Shown piece by piece: positions 20,563 through 30,579 of a stretch of 64,000 nt of DNA (the first letter of the stretch is position 1; each line of letters opens with the position of its first letter). A model generated the notes under the pieces. The model saw only the letters and a program-made list of their open reading frames with translations, was not told where the DNA came from and did no database searches. Source of the stretch: Pomphorhynchus laevis. Its lineage: Eukaryota; Acanthocephala; Palaeacanthocephala; Echinorhynchida; Pomphorhynchidae. The stretch spans positions 1 through 64,000 of the forward strand of contig WNNJ02003205.1 in NCBI GenBank assembly GCA_012934845.2. The letters run 5' to 3'. The position numbers and the translations under genes were made by a program.

Positions 20563-21493
20563 ATAGAGATAAGAAGCATAATTACAATGGAGAAGGCGAT
20601 AAGTTAAACAAAGCAGACGAAAACGAATGCGATGTTCAATACTTAGCTATCCAAGTTTTGATAAATAGGAAGATATATGATCGAATTTACGAAGTCGAAA
20701 AAGGATGTGCACAGCAGTGTTAATGAGGCGTTGAAGATGATTAAGGGATGACTATGAAGAGAAGACGAGATGGCTAAGACAGTAATCAATACATGGGAAC
20801 AGAAGGGAGGAGATAAGAGATTTACAAGAACTAAAATCTAGAGAATTTCTGACGAGACGAATATCACGGAGAAGAAGATTTGAAGACCTAGTTTTATCAC
20901 GAATGAAGGGATCGAGATGCAGGTTATTGTCGAAGTGAATACCTAGAAATACTAGTTTATCTACAGCAGGAATAATTGTGGTCTAAAGATAGAGGAGGAA
21001 AAACAGAAACAGTGGAGTGTAAAATCCATAACACTTTAGATTTGGTAGGATTGAGGGACATGCGCAAAGAAATTATATGTTCTGATAGAGCACTAAGACA
21101 AATAGACGCAGATACGTAAAGTGGCTTAAGAAACGAAAAGACGAATTAGAATAAAGAAGTATATCATCAGCGTATTGCATTACTCTGAAGCATAATTTAC
21201 TAGTTATACAAGATAAATCTCCAAGAAGAAGCGTAAATAGAATAGGGGCAAGTACAGAACCTTGAGATACACCACAAGAGAGAGAAGATAGAGGAGAACA
21301 CATTGAATTAGAATGGACGGAAAATGATCGATAGGAGAGATACGAAGAGAACCAAGCCAAGGTGGACGAAGAGAAGCCATAATAACAGCGAAGACGAAAA
21401 AGAAGTATTTCGTGATCGACAATGTCGAATGCAGATGAAAGATCGAGCAATATTACCACACTACACAGTCCTTTGTCACGAGCGGAGAGCAGA

Positions 21494-22654
21494 TCAGAAA
21501 ATATTTTTTGACATGCTAGTTCGGTAGAATGATTGGAGCGGAAAGCAGATTGAAAATAAAGGGTAGAGCTGCGATGAAGAGAGATACTTGTTTATCTGAT
21601 CTAAGACAAGGTGTTCAAGAATTTTAGATAAGGTTGGTAGAATTGATATTGGGCGATAAGATGAAGGAAGAGAGCGGTCACGAGAGAACTTTTTAAGTAG
21701 GGAACGAACAATGAACGTTTTCCAAAGAACAGGAAATATTCCATTCACTATTGACGAGTTAAAGAGGCTGATAAGAAAAGGTGTGAAGTCTGTTGACAAC
21801 AATTTGAGAATTCGAGTAGGGATGTGATCGGCAGGAGAGGACTTACAAGTTAACGAAATAAGAAGGCAAGATACCTCATCTTCAGATACCGCAAGTAGAT
21901 AAAAGAGCTCATGGATACGAACAGACGAGATACAATAAGTTTGTGGAAGGACGATGATCGAATCGATTAGAGAAGCAGTTTTTGAAATTAGGTAATTGGA
22001 GAATTGAGAAGGATCAAGAGTGGAGGTGGCAGATGAACGAGAAAGTAGAGAATTAAGAGTTTTCCATTTAGTTCGAGAGTCATTAGCGGAAGCCAGTTTG
22101 CTTCGCCAAAAACTATGTGCCTTAGAACGCAGAAGTTGCCTATGCGAACGACGAAGAGCAAAGAATTGGTTACGATAAAAGGATGAATCAAGTTTTGAAG
22201 ATAGTCTGAAATAACGATGATAAGTTCTAAAAGAACGACGCAGGAGGCGTTTTGAAGTCACACACTCAGAGTCGAACGATGTTACAAGATTTTGCCGTGA
22301 TTGAACAAAAGTTTTAAGAGCAAGAATTTCATCGAGGATAGAGCAAAATACATTGTCAAAGAGGGTACATAAGTAATTAGGGGATTGGTAGATAGAAGAA
22401 GGATACATTAACGGAGAGCGGTTAATATGAGAGCAAAGAAGGGAAAAGTCGAGGAATTTCCTAGAACGACACGAGATAATTTTCGCAGGAACATTGATTT
22501 TTAACAAAGGGAGAGAACATGTAACAAGGAGGTGGTCGGATAGAGCAGGATCAGATATGCACAATGAAGAAGACAAGGCAAGACGCGTAGGTAGGGCAAC
22601 AATATCAAGGGTACCGCCAAGAATATGGGTATCAGAAGAATAATGAGGAGACAT
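21494..22654 (-). pseudogene. LINE B ORF2 middle part: endonuclease end and RT start
   Basis: 386 codons: THILGGTLDIVALP and PALSDHLLVT close the AP endonuclease; then a linker with the conserved RRSHRQLLRSKAHSFW; then RT entry motifs SSYRPISILPTLSKILE and LVLDQINKYLSSS. Frame breaks near 21500 separate it from the palm at 21459-21073, where LDLSSAFDIVDH, GVSQGSVLAP and MQYADDILLY are readable. Confidence 0.75.
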
Positions 22655-22696
22655 GATTTGAAAATCATGATCGTTAAATGTAGAAATCGTCTTTAA

Positions 22697-23019
22697 AAAT
22701 AAGGATTTATTTTAACGTGGCAAATGCGTGCCAGCGCACGCTTACATGACCACAACAAAACAAGACTGTGAATCAGGTGTCGAGAAGGTGTGAACGGAGG
22801 AGGTGTTTGAATGTGATAAAGGAGGGGGCGCGGCGGACGTCGAGAGGGAGTTGATTCCAGGCGAGTGAGGCGGCGACGAGGAAGGATCGGAGACCGTAGT
22901 TGTTGGAGTAATTAGGAACGTGGAGTAAGAGGGTAGGACAGGAACGAAGCGATAGCGAGGTGGGGCGAGTATCGTCTAAGAAAGGAAGGTTGATGAACGA
23001 TGGGGAGCCGACAGCGATG
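22697..23019 (-). mobile_element. LINE family A, copy 2 (3' end only) inside LINE B
   Basis: About 320 bp of LINE A 3' end, differing from 14925-15235 at only a few positions, sits within the LINE B endonuclease at the conserved LDRPRDS segment. It starts ATTTATTTTAACGTGGC and ends within AVGSPSFINLPF. The high identity shows a recent 5'-truncated insertion. Confidence 0.85.
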
Positions 23020-23609
23020 GAATCACGAGGACGGTCTAAGTGAACATTTATATCACTTAGTACAACGCAAGGTAAACCGGAGAGGACGATGAAAGAAAGT
23101 AAGTTTGACAGTTCACAGAAAAAAGAGTCAGACGGATGACATGATCCAGGCCGATAGAAAAAGTAGATATTGAGAAACAACGAGCGGGCTTTTACACGGA
23201 ACCCAAGTAGTTCGAAAGTGAGAGGAACAAATGGCAACGGTAATGATTGCACTGGAAACCAATGGTGAGAGAAAGCTATACGACCACCGTGGTTAATTGA
23301 TCGATTTGAACTAATAGGTCGTTGACGAGCCTTATCGACCACAGAGAGATTTAAAGAGCGGAGGCGTTTAAGAGAGTAATCAAACTTATCAACGTGCCAA
23401 GATTCGGTTAATCACAAAACATCCAAAGATTTATGAAGGAAAAGATCATATACTGAATCAACCTTGTTACTAAGAGAGCGGATATTTAAAACGGCTCATT
23501 TCCAGGAAGATTTGGGGAAAAGTGGAGTAGAATCAATTAGAGGATACCCCGGATGATTTACTTGAAGTTTTGCTGGAGGATTTACCTTTAAATCATTTTC
23601 AATCGTTGG

Positions 23610-23987
23610 TCATATATTGGCTGGGTTAGAAGGATTGTTGTTGCCTGTAGACGAAACTTCGCTGAGTACTGGTAAGCTCACATTTACTGCGTGGGCTTCC
23701 CTACTTGATGAAACCACTATCTTATGTCCTCTAATAAAATATCGCTTACTTGGGTCTGACTTTTTTCGTTCGGATAATTCTTTCCGTAGTCTCTTAAGTT
23801 CCTCTTGTTCAAGTTTCGACAAATCAGGGCACAAGTACACCGTATGAAAGAGAGATGAATTCTTAAGCTTAAACGAAGATTTTAAAGATGATTCCACATG
23901 GCTGAAGCTAGTTTTTACCTTAACCCGCGGAGTAGAGTTAGTATGAAGTGCAGGGAGTCGATGAAAGTCTGGTTTTTGTCCGACCAA
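23610..23987 (-). pseudogene. LINE B ORF1 fragment
   Basis: Just upstream (about 24110-23990) the frame reads SHLIVRNLPVSESDQQ, an RRM-like start. The listed part carries VYLCPDLSKLEQEELKRLRK and RYFIRGHKIVV, a helix-and-strand pattern that recurs in LINE C ORF1 (VFVNPDLSPPEREARNALR). This domain is typical of Jockey-superclade ORF1 proteins, which bind RNA. It is broken before the endonuclease begins. Confidence 0.55.
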
Positions 23988-24344
23988 AGGACAACCGATT
24001 TCCTCAAAGAGATTTAATATAACTTGTTGATCGCTTTCAGAAACGGGTAAATTACGAACTATCAGATGTGAGGCCCTAGCGCTTTATCTATCAAGAGAGT
24101 TTGCTAATTTAGAATAAGATTTATCTACCTCTGGTGTGCGTTGAAAAGAACAAACAGCATGAGATACCTGCTTATTGATGCAACGGTTGAGGGAGGAGTT
24201 GATAGACTCATTTACTATTCTATGTATACGCTCTTTGTTTGTCCAGCAACTATTTGAATCATATAATCGAAGGAGATATGCTGTTACAAAATATAATAGA
24301 GGTTCTATTCCTTTTAAAGCAGCTAACTACATTATATTTGTGGC

Positions 24345-24520
24345 AGTGTGTGCCAAGGTGCTAATGAATAAGTCATGCCCACGCTATCGAGGAGTTTCAT
24401 TACAAGAAACACATCTACCGCTGTGTTAGCATTCGATTACGCTTGATTTAAATTTATTGGATAACTGGACGCGCACGTACAACAAGTAGACTTAGTTCCT
24501 TCAAAGTTTTATTTTTTTAA
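24345..24520 (+). repeat. Unclassified dispersed repeat X, copy 1
   Basis: Shares ordered blocks with 27255-27440 and 27612-27760: GTGTGYYAARGTGCTAATG, TCATGCYCACGCTA, a GAAACACRT block, GTTCRATTACG and a final GTTCCxxxGTTTTAT. No protein was recognised. Confidence 0.5.
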
Positions 24521-24685
24521 ATTATATACAATGCAAAGCCTATGCGGCTGTTCAGTCTGCTCACGAAAATATAATAGATTGAAATTAAACAAAATATAAA
24601 AGTGATAAAGTTAAAAAAACAGGGATAATATATCATCTTCATATCATTCATTGTTTCAGACACTCGCCATCTCATTTTAATCCGC

Positions 24686-26758
24686 AATCGTTCGTCCCCT
24701 CCTTAAGAAACAATCACTCGGCACCTCATTTCCTTCCAGCTAGCGCCCTATTTCACTCCTCCCTACTCTTTCCAAACTCTTAAAGCGCCTTATCTTAATA
24801 CAGATCAACGTTTATTTCTTTTCATTCAATCTGTACCATCCTCACCAATCCGCTTTCCGATCCAATCACTCCACAGAAATCGCCCGCATGAAAGTAAACA
24901 ACGACCTGCTCATTTCTCGTGACAAGACTCTATATAGTGTTCTCATCTTCCTCGACGTCTCATCCGCCTTCGACATCGTCGACCACTCCATCCTCATTTC
25001 TCGCCTTCGTTATGATTACGGCTCTTCTTCCTCCATAGCGTTGCTTGCCTCATATCTATCCGACCGTTCTTTTCGAGTCTGTTCAAATTCATCATCCTCT
25101 CCTCCCATTCCTATTTTCTGCGAGGGCTGAAAAGGTTCAGTCCTAGGTCCCCTGTTTTTTTTCTCCTACTAGGCGATCGCTTTCCGTTGATCAAACCTTA
25201 CTCCTTTAACGTCATGCCATACGCCGATGAGATTCACATATATACTCATGCAACCACCCATCGCATACACAATATCGTAATTTCTGCATCCAACTTCTAT
25301 ATTAAAAAAGATTTATTTTAACGTAGCAAATGCGTGGCAGCTTACGCTAACATGACCACAACAAAAATGTAAATCATGTGTCGAGAATGTGTGAACGGAG
25401 GAGGTGTTTGAATTTGATAAAGTTGGGAGTGCGACGGACGTCGAGAGGAAGTTGATTCAGACGATTGGGGCGGCGACGAGGGAGGATCCGAGACCATAGT
25501 TGTTGGAGTAAAGGAAACGCGGAGTAAGAGGGTATGGCGGGAACGCAGCGATAGCGAGATGGGGCGAGTATCGTCTAAGAATCAAAGGTTGATGAACGAT
25601 GGGGAGCCTACAGCGATAAGACGAAAAGTTACGAGAAGAAGGCGGAGTTCGATGCGGATGTGGATGGTGTGCCAAGAGAGTTGAGCAAGATATGTGGATG
25701 TGTGGTAAAAGCGACAGAGACGTAGAAGCACTCGAACTGTGGAGTTGATCATGCATTGTAAGGGTAGGATGATGGATTTTGGAGAATTTGCGAAAAGGCT
25801 GAGGCAGTAATCAATTTTAGGAAAGAGAAGCGATGAAAGAAGAGACATACAAGAACGGAAGTCGATAAGGGGGGCGGATACGGCAGATGTCACGAAGAAT
25901 TAAGCTATATAGCGGACCTTGTTGCTATCTACAATCGTCTCTGTCATCTTCGTCTTGTTCTAAACCAAGACAAGTCTAAAATAATGTGGATCCTCCCCGT
26001 CTACCTAACTTATGTCCTCCCCCTGAATATTTCGCCTCGTCAATCATCACCATAGTCTACAATATCACTTTCTTTGGATACAATTTCGATGATCACCTTT
26101 TCCTTAAACCCTTCGTTTGCGACAAGATCCGCTCGTCTAACTTAATTCTCCGTGACATTCTCCCTAGTTGCTATCTTATCGACTTCCATTCCTGTATGTA
26201 TCTTATTTCATCGTTTCTTTTACATAAAATCGATTACTGCATCAGTCTTTTCGCAAATTCTCCAAAATCCATAATCCTACACTTACAACGTATGATCAAC
26301 TCCACAGTTCGAGTCCTTCTACGTTTCTATCGCTTTTACCACACATCCACATATCTTGCTCAACTTTCCTGGCCCGCCATCCCAATCCGCGTATAACTCC
26401 GCCTTCTTCTCATAACTTTTCGTCTCATTATTGTCGGCTCCCCATCGTTCATCAACCTACCTTTCTTAGACGACTTGCCCCACCTCTCTGTCACTGGGTT
26501 CCCGTGCGCTCCCGTGATTTCCTCTTACTCTACGTTCCCAATTACTCTAACAATTACGTTCTCCGATCATTCCTAGTCGCCGCCCCACTCGCATGGAATT
26601 AAATCCCACTCGACATCCGCCGCGCTCCGACCTTTATTACATTCAAATGCCGCCTTCGTATCAACCTTCTCAAAACATGATTTAGATTTTTGCTTTTTGT
26701 TGTTGTGGTCATGTAAGCGTCCGCCGGCACTCATTTGCCACTTTAAAATAAACGTTTT
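24686..26758 (+). mobile_element. LINE family A, copy 3, split by an antisense copy
   Basis: Plus strand, RT to 3' end, in two parts (24686-25305 and 25925-26758). Readable parts: SSAFDIVDHSIL, SDRSFRVCSN, then FASSIITIVYNITFFG, HSCMYLISSFLLHKIDYC and the 3' end GGCACTCATTTGCCAC. The middle (25310-25922) is a second LINE A on the other strand. Many stops and shifts; older than A1. Confidence 0.8.
25310..25922 (-). mobile_element. LINE family A, copy 4, inserted antisense into copy 3
   Basis: Minus-strand 3' end of family A: 3' tail at 25310 (AAAAAAGATTTATTTTAACG), then frames with SLLFPKIDYCLSLFANSPKS and FRLIAVGSPSFINL. A CTAT duplication may flank it (before 25310 and at 25925). It shows the inserted copy is younger than copy 3. 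Confidence 0.75.
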
Positions 26759-26764
26759 TTAAAT

Positions 26765-27020
26765 AAATCAGCTTTATCGAGGCCGGAAAGTATTCAGGAA
26801 GAGCATTCCATACTTTAACAACACGTATGAACAATCTTGAGATAAGCGATAGGTTTCCTTATGCTGCTTTAAAATTGTCATCAAATGATGTCTGCTTGAT
26901 AGATTATTACGGCAGGCTATATTATTTGAAGGATATCCATCAAATTTGTACAATAATTTCCACGTTGCAACCAAGTCGATAAACAGTAATATCATCTTCG
27001 TTTCGAATATGCTGATCACT
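26765..27020 (-). pseudogene. LINE C-terminal fragment, unknown family
   Basis: The minus strand reads YVVKVWNALPEYFPASIKLI near its 3' side, the WNALP signature of a LINE RT C-terminus, preceded by NNLSSRHHLMTILKQHKETY in a shifted frame. It lies back-to-back with the 3' end of LINE A copy 3. Too short to classify. Confidence 0.35.
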
Positions 27021-27254
27021 TTGAGTATCTCAGGATAAGGTAAATTCCTACAGTCTGAGCATAGATGCGTGATTCGGAGTAGAAACGCATCGACAGCATT
27101 TAGCTCAGTTCGTATTCATAGAAAACAAGATAAATTGATCAATAATCAAATATTGGAGTCCTAGTATATCCTGAATTGTTTTTCAACTTACACTTTTCAT
27201 AAAATATAATTGAATCAATTTATAGATAAGCAGAAAACTACATTATTATACATG

Positions 27255-27440
27255 TGGCGTTGTGTGTTAAGGTGATAATGGATGAGGTCATGCTCACGCT
27301 ACTGAGGAATTTCTATCAGACAGAACACGTGTCTAGGGTGTGTTTGCGTTCAATTACGAATGGTTTTAGTTCATTGGATGACTGCGTGCACACGTCAAGC
27401 GAGTAGATGTGATTCGTTCCCAGTTTTCATCTTAACCCTT
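27255..27440 (+). repeat. Unclassified dispersed repeat X, copy 2
   Basis: Aligned with copies at 24345 and 27612; the best preserved of the three. Preceded by TTTATAGATAAGCAGAAAACTAC, which also precedes copy 3. Confidence 0.5.
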
Positions 27441-27514
27441 AAAAGGATAAATGGAATCCTAGTGGATCCTGAGCTGCTTTTAAAATTATACTTTTCACAA
27501 AATATGATTGAATC

Positions 27515-27615
27515 CATTTATAGATCAGCAGAAAACTACATGAAGACTACACAAAACTACAGAAAAGACTACAGAAAACTACACAAAACTAATTTATAGA
27601 TCAGCAGAAAACTGC
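27515..27615 (+). repeat. Short tandem repeat CAGAAAACTACA
   Basis: Units of about 12-20 bp (AGAAAACTACA, AGACTACACAAAACTAC) repeat several times, flanked by two copies of TTATAGATCAGCAGAAAACT at both ends. Confidence 0.6.
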
Positions 27616-27760
27616 AATGTGTGTTAAAGTGCCCGTAGATGATGCCATGTTTACGCTACTGATGATTTCATTAAGAACGAAACATGTACTCATGGTTCAA
27701 ATTCCGTATATGACTAAGAGCACCGTAAAGCAAGTTGTAGTTCGTTCTCAGTTTTAATTT
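27612..27760 (+). repeat. Unclassified dispersed repeat X, copy 3
   Basis: Third, most diverged copy: GTGTGTTAAAGTGCCCGTAG, then ACGCTACTGATGATTTC, then a final GTTCTCAGTTTTAATTT. Two copies in direct orientation within 500 bp suggest local duplication. Confidence 0.4.
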
Positions 27761-27884
27761 TATATATAATACAATTTATTTAGTTTATATTCAATATTTA
27801 AAATTAAATATTTATTTTTAAGATTAAGGATAATATTGTGCAAAATAAGACTGTGTTTTGGATTGTTACTGTAAACTGAGAATC

Positions 27885-28132
27885 ATGGAATTTGATTCGC
27901 TTCTTACATCCTCGAGGATAAATATCGTAAATGATTTGGATAAAGCAAAAGCCATCTTTTACAAAACCAATATACCGGCAATTGATAATGCCATCTACAC
28001 CAAACTGAAACGTAGATACCTGTTCAGGCTACTACCGCAAGTTTGCATACGTTTAATTTAGATCCAGGATTTATTAAAGGAGGAATTTACGGTGTATTCG
28101 GTGAACAAGGATCGTTCAAAACTGAACTTTGG
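27885..28132 (+). CDS. Host gene 5' exons: RAD51-paralogue-like ATPase, Walker A
   Basis: An ATG at 27885 opens 42 codons (MEFDSLLTSSRINIVNDLDK, then KAKAIFYKTNIPAIDNA...) to a GTAGAT donor at 28012. A TTTAATTTAG acceptor at 28061 resumes in the same frame: HPGFIKGGIYGVFGEQGSFK then TEL, ending at a GTAAAT donor at 28133. GGIYG.FGE.GS.KTEL matches the Walker A region of RecA/RAD51-family ATPases (GGI..G.ITE..G..GSGKTQL), with Phe where Gly is usual. The 50-base intron is very short but has good ends. The exons further on (42.0-46.7 kb) fit the rest of the fold. Such proteins act in homologous recombination. Whether the gene still works is unclear. Confidence 0.4.
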
Positions 28133-28397
28133 TAAATACTGTAACTTGCAAATTCTGACACTCAAATTTTCTTTTTAGTTCTAAATTTTAATTTATACAA
28201 TATATTGTGAATAATTATCTTTTTTCTAACAAAATATATTTACAGTATTAAGGATAATTTATATAAAGTTTTTTAATAGTACAAAACTTTATGAGATAAT
28301 ATATACAATTTTGAAAAAGGAACGAAAAGTAAAATATATTTCCTTGTTTTGCTGAGCGTTCGGTATAGTGGCAATTATCTATTAAATACCCATATAT

Positions 28398-29020
28398 ATG
28401 CGTATCAATCGATTCTGTAGAAATATGGTTTCGAAATTTGTATCAATTGATCCAACATGTGCTCCTCTAAATATTTCTTTTAAACTAAACAACACTACCA
28501 CTCGCTTTAAACGTAGAAATGATATCATAATAAGGAAAGCTGACAAAGGTCCCCAAGTGGTTGTTTGGAGTAGAGAAGAATATATTATGGAAGCCGAACG
28601 TCAACTAGTCTTACCAACATACAAGCATGTACACTTCGAAACACTTGATATGGTTACGAAAATGTATATTAATATTTAGATTGAAATGTTTCAAAGGGGG
28701 TCATCTCACTATTAGATGCTGATAGTTTATGGCAAACGCAACATAGGTTCAGACACTTCTACATGGTTCCAAAGGTCCACAAAATATATCTTCCATATAA
28801 AGGAAGGCTAATAGTGAGCTGTATTAGAACCCCATGGATTACCTGTCTTACAGGTAATCTTACAGGTGTCTTACTTACACATGGTTTTGAAACCGTTGCT
28901 TGTGAAAGTACCCGCTCATATTGAGAACATCATTGAAATTTTACAACGAATGGAAAATAATAAAATTAATCGTAAGAAGGAATCGCCACCTCTTCATCTC
29001 GATGCATATAGTGCCTACTC
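28398..29020 (+). mobile_element. PLE fragment of a second kind (RT N-terminal part)
   Basis: Plus strand. It carries the DKG motif (IIIRKADKGPQVVVW), the HFYMVPKVHK and GRLIVSCIRTP fingers motifs, then VPAHIENIIEILQRMENNKI and LHLDAYSAYS. These are Penelope-like RT entry motifs, but the wording differs from the Naiad copies (DKASNNFVF, PKLHKNP), so it is a different PLE family. It is cut at motif A by the 3' end of the next Naiad copy at 29021. Some breaks are present. Confidence 0.6.
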
Positions 29021-30482
29021 AATCAAATCAGCTAACTGAGTCTACGTATTTAATATAATTATAAAATAAACAAAACATAATAATGCTAAATCAAAATTTA
29101 ATAATTAAATAATAAATAATAGTTATGAGATTTTTTATAATTTAAAAAACTGATAAACTGATGATAAACAATTTCCCACAAAATCATCTAATCTAATTTT
29201 AATTTAATTAAAATTAAATTATTTTCAATAATTTAAATCAAGTTAAAATAAAAAATCGATATTTAAAATAAACGTCATTTTTATGAATTGACTAATAAAT
29301 ATCAGACGTTGTATCAGAATAAGGATTAGAGGTCATCAGGAGGAACTGCTATAAATATGTCATCTTTACGATATGAATTAATAGTAGTTTTAATTTATGT
29401 TAATTTAATGTTCATATCAAGATATATACTTTAATGTTCATATACACCTTCTTTGTTCGCTTAATTGTTAGAGTTAAATATTGTTCGCTTAATATTATTA
29501 TTGTTCCCTTTAGATTTAATATTATATGGTATGAATGAATGCTCATGCAAAAATTTTCTTGTAAATTTAAATGTCATCTTTACGATATAAATTAATAGTA
29601 GTTTTAATTGATGTTAATTTAATGTTCATATATATACACCTTCTTTTTCATCAATATTGGTTTTGTTAAGAATAAGGCTTTCTGCATAAATTTGTTCGCT
29701 TATTGAATAAAAAAGAATTAAATACACATATATCATCAATGTATCGAAACATATATTTCATATCTTCATATAATTTAGATTTATTTTTTACAAAGTTATG
29801 AACAAATTCATATTCTATAAAGCTTAAAAACAAGTCAGCTATAATTGGGCTACAATTACCACCCATTGGAACACCTTTTACTTGTCTAAATATAGATGTC
29901 CCTACTTTTAAATAATTTTGATTTATCAAAATATTTAAGGATTCTATTAATTCAATTTTATCCATATATTTATATTTATTTGATGGTTTAATTTTTGTTA
30001 GATAGGCGTTATAATTATTATAACATATATATGTATATCTTTTTCCGAATATAAGATTGATTAATTTTACTAACGCTTCTTTAATATCTACTAAATCTAG
30101 ATTTGTATAAAGTGTCCTAAAATCGTACTTATTTATATTCTGAAAATTTATTCCTTTTGTTTTTTAAAAATTCTTTTGTGGAATTGATACTGAAATAGTG
30201 TTTTATACCAGTATTAATTTCAATTATCCTACAATATTTTTTGATGTGTGCTTCAATTAATTTAAGTATTTTATTCAAATAAACCGAAAGCAGTTTTAAT
30301 GTACATTTAAACGCACTACATATGAACCTAGGTTTCATTGGATTTTTATGTAATTTTGGATTCCAATATAATATAGGAATAGTTTTATTATCTGATTCAA
30401 TTTTTATTCCCTTCTTATCCATTATAGAACAATAACTGTCTGAATAATAATTGTTTCTAAACTTTGATCACTACGTTCATAT

Positions 30483-30579
30483 TGTACTAACAAGAGCTTT
30501 ATTAAACAATCTACAAAACATAATAATAAGTTAGTACAATCTACATTAAATAATAAGTTTGTGTTCTTAACATATGTCA
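30483..30579 (-). repeat. Gypsy LTR, left (3' LTR of the element)
   Basis: Starts TGTACTAACAAGAGC and ends CATATGTCA (TG...CA). It shares GAGCTTTATTAAACAATCTA and the CATATGTCA end with the right LTR, and is longer because of an internal repeat. It is preceded by CATAT, matching a likely 5-bp target duplication (CACAT beyond the right LTR). Confidence 0.75.

Larger units (their letters stand above)
20277..24165 (-). mobile_element. LINE family B, copy 1 (CR1/L2-like), interrupted by LINE A
   Basis: Minus strand. The 3' end at about 20277 (TTTAATGTGGCAAATGCGC) resembles the LINE A tail. Going up: RT C-terminus (20562-20347), RT with ADD box (21459-21073), endonuclease/RT N-part (22654-21494), a LINE A 3' fragment inserted at 22697-23019, the remaining endonuclease (to about 23500) and ORF1 (23545-24165). 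RT identity to LINE A is moderate, so it is a sister family. Stops and shifts break both ORFs, but YADD (MQYADDILLY) survives. Confidence 0.8.

Noticed and set aside
27655-27695. CTGATGATTTC...GAACGAAAC as a hammerhead motif in repeat X copy 3
   Set aside because: Stem II would be only 3 bp, stem I does not form next to CUGAUGA, and the sister copies of the repeat (24345, 27255) lack the core.
27690-27710. GGTTCAAATTCC as a tRNA B box
   Set aside because: No A box, acceptor stem or cloverleaf around it, and the other copies of the repeat do not keep it.
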